Source of the DNA: Synchiropus splendidus
Lineage: Eukaryota; Chordata; Actinopteri; Syngnathiformes; Callionymidae
DNA: 64,000 bases
Direction: 5' to 3'
Assembly: GCF_027744825.2 (NCBI RefSeq)
Contig: NW_026527054.1
Location: 124,001-188,000, forward strand
Part shown: one piece after another, positions 56,451-64,000 of the stretch
Numbering within the stretch: position 1 is the stretch's first letter
How the letters are laid out: each line of letters opens with the position of its first letter
The notes under the pieces: model-generated
What the model was told of the DNA's origin: nothing
Seen by the model: the letters and a program-made list of their open reading frames with translations, nothing else
Database searches by the model: none
Program-made: the position numbers and the translations under genes

Positions 56451-57993
56451 CAACACTAATCCTCTCCAAAAAGGGCACTGCGACAGGCCTACAAACAGCC
56501 GAACCGTTCCACAATTTTCTGCTTCCAAGCCATGGGATGAGTTTGACGAAAGCCAGGCGCTGCTCTGACGTGGATCCGGAGACTCTGTTCCCAGAGTTGG
56601 ATGAGTTCCGTTTGGTGGAGTCAGGCAGGTTCCCGTTTGATCTGCACCTGTGCCTCATGGCATCCGCCGCCCATCGTATCGAAGTTGAGCTCTCTCTCCG
56701 ATGCCTGTTCAAGAATCATCCCACTTCACTAACGGCGTGCTGGTGTTGCATGGTGAGACAACACACGGTGCACGCCCGCATGTTGTCTGCCCACAACTGG
56801 AAGAAATCCGGACTATTCCCGCCACAGTTCTGACACTCCACTGGCACTGGGATCGCACGTGGTGCGGAACAGAGCTTACTGCCAGGTGGAGGTTTTGGAT
56901 TTGCGGTGCGGCGTTCCCTTTCACTCAGCCGTCATGCGCGATGTGCGATGCATGATGCCCTCGCCCCTGGAGCTCGACCTCTCTCCTGAGGTGTGACCAT
57001 CCCACCTGTGGACAGGCTCATCCATCGCAGAACCTCTCTCACTCCACCAGAAATTTCGGACACTCAACACTCCGTCGGCGCGGTGTTCCGCTCGTGGCCC
57101 CTCCTACACACAGCCACTGCCCTTGGGGAACACCGTCGCTGGTCGAAGGGGCGGGGTGAGCACAGCCGCCCGGATCATAGGTGCCCTGATCATTGCTGCT
57201 TATCTTGGAGAGACCAGTCGGCTGCTCTCACCTCTGCTCCTTCCACAAGCGTAGGAAGAAATAGGTATCTAAAATTATGCATCTAAAGCAAAGTCTAATT
57301 TGAATAAAAAAATAATATGCTTTACTTTGGTATCGGTTCTGTTTTGTCTCTGCCCAAAATTAGGGTTTATCACCTGCCAAGTTCTCTTCCGGTTCCAGTC
57401 AGTGCAAACTCGAGTGGCAGCTCTCTGGCTTCAAAAATTTGTTTTTGTTTGACATCGTCTCAGGAGTCCGAGCAGTATAGTAATAGTATAGTCTCTCTGC
57501 CTCATTAACCCTGATGCCAGAACTGTCCGTGTGAAGTTTCTTGAGCCAAGAAGTTTTGTTTTTCCTCAGCTTCGCCACAATAAGTAGCATGGGCGTCAAA
57601 TAACTCTTTCCCATCTCTCAACAGATCCTGGTTCCATCCAAAAGTCGAGAGAGTTTCAATTCTGCCATTAACTCTTCTTATTCCTTAGACTCGCCAGTTT
57701 CCAGCAGGGGTCGCCACTGGACAGCGAATGGACCTCTTCAGAGGATCACTTAGTAGGCACTGCATGCCGGCTCTGTTCTCAGCTCCCTCGCGCGATGTCT
57801 AATGCTCTGTCTGTCTGTGATTCTGTTCTCTGCCGCCCTCCAAACCTCTCAGAGGCAAGCAGGACATCTTCATCTAAAGACTCATCTCTTTCTGAGGATT
57901 GCTTCGCAGAGAGAACTTCAAAAGTCCTCTCTGGTTCTCTCTCTATAGATCCAACGACCCTCCACTTGGAGTGGACGCCCTGGCTCATCCAAG

Positions 57994-58608
57994 GTGGACA
58001 GAAGGCCTCCTATATGCCTTTCCTCCTCCTTGCCTTCTTCTTTCTCTGATGAGGAGAATTCAGCTGGAGAGAGTGAGAATGATTCTCGTGCCTCCAGAAA
58101 GCCCCAGCTCCAGCTGGTATCCGGAGATGTATCAGATGCGGATCAAAGGCCCCTGGGAGTTTCCTCCATCCAGGTCAGGGCATCTGCAAGCATCAGGAAC
58201 CCCGAGGGCTCCCCCGGCTCCCCCAATACTAGGACGACCCCTCAAGGTTCGGCTTCTCCAGGGTTAACAATTAATCACATGCCCCCTGATGTTCAATTAA
58301 CTCTTCAGAACGCTAAAGCTCTGTCAACCGTCAGAGCATACAATGCTAATTGGACATTTTTTTCCCGGTGGTGTGGAACCCAGTCAGCTTCCGCAGATTC
58401 AGCACCTCTTTCTCTAATCCTCTCTTTTCTCCAGTATCTGGTTAGCGAATGTTGTAGCAGCGCTACATTACGGGTTTTTGTAGCAGCCCTTTCGATGCTA
58501 CACAATGGTCTGGACAGCCACCCCGTCGGTGAGCATGGTCAAGTGAGCCGTTTCATGAGAGGAGTGAAAAGGCTTAGACCGACCTCAAGACCTTTATGCC
58601 ACGACTAG
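57994..58608 (+). pseudogene. DIRS tyrosine recombinase, N-terminal part, 204 codons
   Basis: About residues 98-204 match the N-terminal core-binding domain of DIRS tyrosine recombinases: LQNAKALSTVRAYNANWTFF, SRWC, LILSFLQYLVSECCSSATL, RVFVAAL and FMRGVKRLRP. The first half is Ser/Pro/Glu-rich and unrecognised. Family-like sequence continues beyond the TAG at 58606-58608 (DLQLVLNSLSKP), so the stop interrupts the gene. The catalytic R-H-R-Y half is not in this frame. These enzymes join circular element DNA into the genome in place of a DDE integrase. Confidence 0.75.
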
Positions 58609-59159
58609 GACCTGCAGCTGGTCCTCAATTCACTCTCCAAAGCCACTTGATCAGGCCTCCCTGGTGCTACCAGCTGGGACACCAGTATCTGCTTCATTAC
58701 AATGCTGTGGAGTGTGCAGCGACCCAAGATTCATCGGATTCCTGCATAACTTTCTGTTCTTTTGTTAATAAACTCATTCTTTCTTGCTCAGCTCAGACTA
58801 GAACCCTGACTGCCTACTTATGGAGGATTGTTAATGCCACTTTCTGTTTCAGCCGTATATTGGCTAAAAGAAGGCAACACAGTTCCTACTGATCCAGAGT
58901 GTAAGTTACACTCTATATATGAGGGGTCGTTAATGCCACCTTCTATTTCAGCTTACGGTGGCAAAGGCGAGGCAGTAGCTCCTGCCACCCAGAGTGTAAA
59001 ATTTAACCCTATGTATTACCTCATAGGTGTTCCAGAGTCCCTGGAGGTGTTCCGGACTGCGTGACTCCGCCACCTGTGCTCACACACACACTCACACAAG
59101 GTTGTGCTGCAACCTGTTCAAGTCCTGCAAACAGTCCTGCAGGAAGGGGCAGAAATTAT

Positions 59160-59345
59160 GAGGGGTCCGCCGATCCCGGGCCGTCCCCTCAAAGCATGGG
59201 CTACTTCAAGGTTAGCAGGCAGTCCTCTGCCCCTCGAGGTGCAGTTCACTATTTGAAATGCTAAAGCACCCTTAACACTCAGCTCATATAATGCTATATG
59301 GGTGTGGACTGCTGTCCTTTGGGTAAACATCCACTGCTAGTCCAG
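59160..59345 (+). pseudogene. second recombinase-start fragment
   Basis: The sequence closely resembles 52965-53135 (shared CTACTTCAAG, TTAGCAGGCAGTCCTCTG, TGGGTGTGGACTGC, TAAACATCCACTGCTAGTCC) and more weakly the recombinase start near 58230. It is therefore a third partial copy of the same segment in this cluster. Confidence 0.65.
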
Positions 59346-59407
59346 TTCATGCAGGGATCTCGAAGACTCAGACACACCTCCAGACACATGTGACCCTATT
59401 GGGATTT

Positions 59408-59640
59408 TCAATTGGTATTAAAGTCTCTCTCTGAAGCTGCCTTCGAGCCACTTGAAGAGGCTCCTTTGGAGCTGGTGGCTTTCAACGGAGCTCTACTCCT
59501 GGTCCTGGCCTCCATCAGGAGGGTTTGGAGAAATTTGTGCCTTGTCGAATAGACTCTTTTCCCCAAATCTCTTTGTGTCTCTTCTGAGGTCAGCAATTTT
59601 TCAGTGAATGCTTTCTGTCCTACCCCCCACCCGGAATGGC
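59408..59640 (+). pseudogene. DIRS tyrosine recombinase, middle part
   Basis: One frame reads AAFEPLEEAPLELVAFNGA followed by LLLVLASIRRVWRNL before a TAG at 59548-59550. This is the stretch that precedes and includes the first catalytic Arg region of DIRS recombinases (PFEPL...ALLLALTS-R-like pattern). A short family-like continuation in another frame follows to about 59635. The segment with the remaining catalytic His, Arg and Tyr was not found. Confidence 0.7.
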
Positions 59641-59700
59641 CAAAAATGCATTTTACGCATTGTTCTCTCACTGCTCAGCGATTCCTCAGAAGATGAATAT
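59636..59700 (-). repeat. satellite monomer fragment
   Basis: ATGCATTTTACGCATTGTTC and CAGCGATTCCTCAGAAGATG match the diverged inverted satellite at 54960-56450. The fragment joins the recombinase remnant directly to the tRNA-like array. Confidence 0.7.
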
Positions 59701-60950
59701 TTCGAAACCCTGATCTCCCTATCACGAGACTGACACTCTACCCACTGAGTAAAGCAGCTAAATCTTTCTTCATTATCCTTCAGGGATTTGAACCCCTCAC
59801 CCCTGATGACTAGACGGACACTCTATCCACTGAGCTAGCCAGCCACTCAGCTAACCAGCCACTTCTCTCTCCATCGCAGTTCAGGCATTCAAACCCCCGA
59901 CCTCCTGATCACTAGACGGACGCTCTACCCAATGAGCGACTGAGCTACTTCTTTCTCCATGGCACTACAGGGATTTGAACCCCTCACCTCTGATCACTAT
60001 ACGGACTCTCTGCCTTCTGAGATAATGAGCCACTGAATTAACTAGCCACTGCTGTCTCCATGTCAGTTCAGGGATTCGAACTCCCGACCCCCTGATTACT
60101 TGATGGATGCTCAACCTACTGAGGTAACCTGCCACTTCTCATTCCATGGGTCTTCGGTGATTCGAGCGGCTGACCCCCGGATCACTAGACCGATGCTCTA
60201 CCCACTGACCAAACCAGCCACAACTCTGACCATGGCTCTTTGGGGATTCGAAACGCTGAACCCCAATCACTAGACGGCCACTCTACCGACTTAACTAACC
60301 AGCCACTTCTCTATCGATTGCTCTTCAGTAATTCGAACAACTTACCCCCATTGCTAGACGGACGCTCTACCCGCTGATCTAACAAGCCACTTCTCTCGAT
60401 CACACTTCAGGGATTTAAAGCCCTGACCGTAAAAAGCCCTGAAGCGATGACTACACGGACGCTCTACCCGCTGAGCTAACCAGGCACATCTGTCACCATG
60501 GCTCTTCAGGGATTAGCACCCATCAATCCCTGATCACTAGTCTGATACTCTACCCACTGAACCGGTAAGCCCCCATACCCGATCACTTGACGGAAGCCCT
60601 ACCCACTTCTCTCTCCTTGGCACTTCAGGGATTCGAACCCCTGACCAACCAATCACAAGATGGCCGCTCTACCCACTGAGCAGACCTGCCAGTTCTCTGG
60701 CCATGGATCTTCAGTGATTCGCACAACTTACCCCCGATCACGAGACAGACGCTCTACCTACTGAGCTAAACAGACCCCTCTCTCACCATGGCCATTTAGG
60801 CATTGAAACGCCTGACCCCCGATCACTAGACGAACACTATACACACTGAGCTAAAGAGCCACTTCTCTCTCCATGGCTCTTCAAGGATTTGAACCCCTGA
60901 TGACACGATCACTAGACGGACACACTATACCCAGAGCTAACCAGCCACTG
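59701..60950 (-). repeat. tandem array of 14 tRNA-like units
   Basis: GGATTCGAA-type T-loop motifs start at 59701, 59784, 59885, 59971, 60072, 60158, 60244, 60329, 60411, 60509, 60629, 60715, 60800 and 60885, mostly 82-86 bp apart. Read on the minus strand, a typical unit has a D-arm TAGCTCAGTGGGTAGAGC (A box), an anticodon arm with loop CTAGTGA (AGT at the anticodon position, T33 present) and a T-arm GGGGTTCGAATCCC (B box). A GGCT/AGCC acceptor stem is partly paired. The body resembles tRNA-Lys/tRNA-Thr sequences. Many units carry stem mismatches or box changes, so most look like pseudogenes. Linkers (CCATGGCTCTTCA, CACTTCTCTCTC) are also repeated, so the amplified unit includes flanks. Confidence 0.85.
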
Positions 60951-61019
60951 GGCTGATGGGCGATGGAGATGAGAACCGAGCAGGTCTGGCACGCAGCGGC
61001 TACTGTGTGATCCTTTGAA

Positions 61020-61880
61020 GAAGTGGCATTCGCAGCAAACTGGCGAGTCTGAGGAATAGGAAGAGTTAATGGCAGAATTGAAACTCTCTTGACTTTTGGC
61101 TGGAAGCGGAATCTGTTGAGAGACGGAAAAGAGTTATTTGGGGCCGATGCTTGTTATTGTGTCGAAGCTGAGTAAAAACAGAATTTCTTGCCTCCAGAAT
61201 CTTCCCCAGGGACAGTTCTGGCGTCAGGGATAAGGAGGCAGAGAGGCCGTTACTATTCTGCTCGGTCCCCTTAGACGATGTCAAACGAAAACAAAATTTT
61301 GAAGCCGGAGTTCGCATTGACTGGAACGGGAAGGAGAACTTGGAGAGTGACAAAGCCTAATTTTGGGCAGAGAAGAAATGGACCCGATACCAACGTAATG
61401 CATCTTGTTTTTTATTCAAGTTAGACTTTGGTTTCGATGCTTACTTTTAGAAATAAAGTTTTCTTCCTACGCTTTTGGAGGGAGCAGAGGTGAGAGCAGC
61501 CGACAGGTCTTTCCATAAGGAACAGCAATGATCACCGCGGCTATGATCCGGACGGCTGGGCTCACTCCGCCCCTTCGACCAGCGACGGTGTTCACCCCGG
61601 GCGGTGGCAGTGAGTGGAGGAGGGGCCGCGCACCACGCCGACGAACTGTTGAATCTCCAAAATCTCTCGTCGATTGAGAGAGGTTCTGCGATTGATGAGA
61701 TTGATGGGTGGCGGATGACATGAGGCACGGGTGGAGATCAAGCGGGAACCTGCCATCCACCTCATAGCAGCGCCTGGGTTTTGTCAAACTCATCCCATGG
61801 CTTCGAAGCAGGAAATGTGGAAAGGTTCGGCTGCTAGTAGGCCGGTCGCAGCGCCTTATTCGTAGAGGTTTAGTGTTCAA
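61020..61880 (-). mobile_element. inverted DIRS-like fragment (copy C)
   Basis: The reverse complement matches the 5' part of copies A and B: 61020-61450 matches 57290-57720, and 61450-61870 matches 56470-57280 with some internal loss. Shared landmarks include AAGCCATGGGATGAGTTTGAC, GGTTTATCACC-like and TTCTGCCATTAACTCTTC sequences. Its outer end joins the satellite at the same point as copy B. Confidence 0.8.
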
Positions 61881-62832
61881 TATACTACAAAGAGTGTTTT
61901 TCCAATCGCTGTAGGTGATGTTTTCATGTTCTGAGGCTATTCTGATGAGCGAGTGAACAGTGCACAAAACACGTTTTCAGCCCGAGTGAGGGTGGTTTTC
62001 TGATTGACCTGAGCCTTCGGTTTCAGAAGGCCAAACATAAAAATGTGGATAACGTTCAAAAACGAGTTCAGATAGCTGAGATTTGAAGTGCAACTACTAG
62101 AAAGACAATTTCTGCTATAGTGGGAGGTGAAAATGTCATGTTCTGAAGCTTCCCTGAGAAGTTGTGGCACAATGCAGAAAACGCGTTTTCAACCTGAGAT
62201 AAGGCGGGTTTCGGAACACCAAACTTAAAAATGTTGACAACGCACAAAAAACACTTCAGACAGCTTAGATTTGATGTGCAACTACTAGAAAGACAATTTC
62301 TGCTATAGTAGGAGGTGAAAATGTCATGTTCTGAAGCTTCCCTGACAAGTTATGGCACAATGCAGAAAACGCGTTTTCAGCCTGAGATAAGGTGGGTTTC
62401 GGAACGCCAAACAAAAAAATGTTGATAACTTTCAAAAAACACTTCAGACAGCTTAGATTTGATGCACAGCGACGAGAAAGACCCTTTCTTCCATAGTGGG
62501 AGGTGAAAATTTCATATTCTGAAGCTTCCCTGAGAAGTTGTTGCACAATGTAGCAAACGCGTCTTCAGCCTGAGATCAGGTGGGTTTCGGAACGCTAAAT
62601 ATAAAGATGTTGATAACTTTTGGAAAACACTTCAGACCGCTTAGATTTGATGTGCAACTACGAGATAGAAAGTTTCTGCTATAGCGGGATGTGAAAATTT
62701 TATGTTTTGATTCTTCGCTGAGAAGTTGTGGCACAATGCAGAAAACGCGTTTTCAGCCTGAGATAAGGTGGGTTTCGGAACGCCAAACATAAAAATGTGG
62801 ATAACTTTCAAAAAACACTTCAGACAGCTTAA
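61881..62832. repeat. satellite block, direct orientation (about 5 monomers)
   Basis: Units have CAGCTTAGATTTGATGTGC, GTGGGAGGTGAAAAT and GAAAACGCGTTTTC in the same orientation as the main array and are close to it in sequence, but with differing linkers such as CCCTGAGAAGTTGTGGC and GTTGATAACTTTCAAAAAAC. The first monomer is more diverged and adjoins the DIRS fragment. The array ends abruptly at AGCTTAACAACAGG. Confidence 0.92.
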
Positions 62833-63276
62833 CAACAGGTATTATGCAGGTATTATGCTCGACTCTTTCTCAGACACTGAAACAGAGTCTGTGATAATCG
62901 GTTAATTTGCAGGGGAGACGTGAGTTCTTTCCCACACGATTGAATCTTCAAAAGAGACAATTTGAAGGCAGACCTCATTGTCTTTCAGACAACGTTGTTT
63001 AGGCCGAGTTCACACCCAGGCCGCCCCACCTGTAGACCTTCCTTTTCAAATTGTGCCATTTGGTGGAGGGTCAGTTCACACCTCTTAGCTACCTAGCAGA
63101 CACTGGGCTCTTCCTCCCTATTGTTTTGAAGTATTCAAATCAACAAAGGCGTCACCTAGGCCCTGCCCACACAAACGGAGTATTTAGGTGACCCTGATTC
63201 AGACCACATTTTACACCAGTTGTTGACCAGACCTTCCAGAACCTCAGCCACCTCTCCAAACGACTCCAGACTTGGC
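62833..63276 (+). promoter_or_regulatory. spacer and possible promoter of the right-edge gene
   Basis: This is non-repetitive sequence. A TATTTAG motif near 63181 lies about 95 bp before the ATG at 63277, preceded by CAACAAAGGCG and CACCTAGGCCC. A TTGTCT-TTC-AGACAA hairpin lies near 62980. A promoter role is inferred only from position. Confidence 0.3.
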
Positions 63277-63892
63277 ATGGACGCCTCTTCCTCTGCACAT
63301 CGTAGGTGAATATTTATCTGTCTATCTATCTATCTGTCTATCTATCTATCTATCTATCTATATCTATACAGTATACAGTACATATATGTATATACATATA
63401 TGTATATCTATGTATCTACATTTACATATATAAGTATAATAAAAACGTTACGCCATGTTTATCACGTACCATGTCTCTTTTCATTGACAGATGTCGTCAC
63501 TCATCTGTGTGACGTTCATTTAACGCAGAGTGATACAGGTAAAAAGATTTCATTATTCGAGCAGCTAATGCGACTAACTTTTGAAGACGGTGGCGTACAC
63601 GCGGATCCGACGGCGGTGCTCCCTTCAATAGATACCAGTCTAGCCACGGATGCTTATAGGTGAATATAAAAAGCTATTATAAAAACTTTGTCATGTTGGT
63701 TTATCATATTCATCTCTACTTTTATAGGAATTATTACCCATCTGGGTGATGTTCATTTAACGCAGAGTGATACAGGTAAATATATTTAATCAATTATAAG
63801 CTGCTCTTAATATCTCATGATATTATGTACTAGATGCATTGTCTCTTCTAATATTAGATTCGAGTCAGCCGATAACCTTCTGGTGGCGATAG
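63277..63892 (+). CDS. candidate small spliced gene with duplicated 48-nt exon
   Basis: Proposed exons are 63277-63301 (ATG), 63491-63538, 63728-63775 and 63858-63892 (TAG). Each intron starts GT and ends AG (donors GTAGGT, GTAAAA, GTAAAT; acceptors TGACAG, TTATAG, ATTAG). All junctions are phase 1, so the frame is continuous at 51 codons. Exons 2 and 3 are both 48 nt and encode near-identical peptides (VVTHLCDVHLTQSDT and IITHLGDVHLTQSDT), with synonymous and conservative differences. The last exon encodes DSSQPITFWWR. I do not recognise the protein. Further exons could exist, and a duplicated non-coding segment is the alternative. Confidence 0.35.
63313..63440. repeat. (TCTA)n and TA-rich microsatellite
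   Basis: Imperfect TCTA/TGTC tetranucleotide repeats pass into an alternating ATACATATATG stretch. It lies in the proposed first intron of the candidate gene. Open frames through it are low-complexity. Confidence 0.9.
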
Positions 63893-64000
63893 AAGGACCT
63901 CTGGAGCTGGAACAAACAGAGATTTTATTATTTTAAAGTTACATGATGCTGTTTCAAGTCAGACGATAAAATATAGAAACATTCTATTTTCATCAGTCGT

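Larger units (their letters stand above)
56451..59635 (+). mobile_element. DIRS-like retroelement, broken copy B
   Basis: This begins at the satellite junction near 56451. It shares long non-coding stretches with copy A: ACCAGTCGGCTGCTCTCAC near 57215 matches 53510, and GGGTTTATCACCTGCC near 57363 matches 53663. It ends with tyrosine recombinase pieces. The part at 56460-57300 recurs inverted at 61450-61870, compatible with the inverted termini of DIRS elements or with a separate inverted copy. A roughly 100-bp repeat (GTTAATGCCAC) lies at 58834 and 58932. Confidence 0.7.

Noticed and set aside
63400..63663. Single-exon 87-codon frame at the right edge
   Set aside because: Its first third is TA-repeat and intron-like sequence. 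The only repeated, constrained part is the 48-nt segment better explained as an exon.

Overview
The window looks like repeat-dominated heterochromatin from a vertebrate, most likely a teleost fish. The evidence is the mix of elements: a Maverick/Polinton (adintovirus-type) element, DIRS-type tyrosine-recombinase retroelements, LTR retroelements with long LTRs, A/T-rich spacers and CpG-decayed satellite DNA. No intact conventional host gene was recognised. One short spliced candidate lies at the right edge.

Layout. (1) 1-26802 is an uninterrupted head-to-tail satellite of about 142 monomers of 188 bp, with higher-order blocks of 6, 7 and 13 monomers. (2) 26803-37469 is one LTR retroelement on the minus strand. 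It has long LTRs with inverted ends (TGTAGTGA/TCACTACA), a polypurine tract, a primer-binding-site candidate and a single 1242-codon gag-protease-RNase H tail-integrase zinc domain frame from which reverse transcriptase has been lost. It abuts the satellite on one side only and shows no target-site duplication. (3) 37470-41261 is A/T-rich and non-coding as far as can be seen. (4) 41262-49379 is a decayed Maverick/Polinton. A rightward cluster (packaging ATPase, small basic core-like protein, a conserved-looking unknown) converges on a leftward cluster (two unknowns, integrase with chromodomain, minor capsid protein, basic core/pVI-like protein, major capsid protein, adenain-like protease). The clusters meet at a near-palindromic two-way poly(A) signal. 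At least seven frame or stop lesions are visible and no protein-primed DNA polymerase was found. (5) 49495-49767 is a minisatellite and 49938-52000 a broken Ty3/gypsy pol with a possible LTR. (6) 52300-59640 holds broken DIRS-like copies, interrupted at 54960-56450 by a diverged, inverted version of the 188-bp satellite. (7) 59701-60950 is a tandem array of 14 tRNA-like units. (8) 61020-62832 is an inverted copy of the DIRS/satellite junction. (9) 63277-63892 is a candidate small gene with a tandemly duplicated 48-nt exon.

How it fits together: the Maverick genes would once have formed a virion-like module (capsid, protease, packaging ATPase) plus an integration module, and are now inactive here. 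The DIRS and satellite segments share the same junction in two opposite-facing copies. This suggests either that the satellite arose next to or inside a DIRS-type element, or that a satellite/DIRS block was duplicated in inverted orientation. All family assignments come from motifs read by eye; no database search was run.
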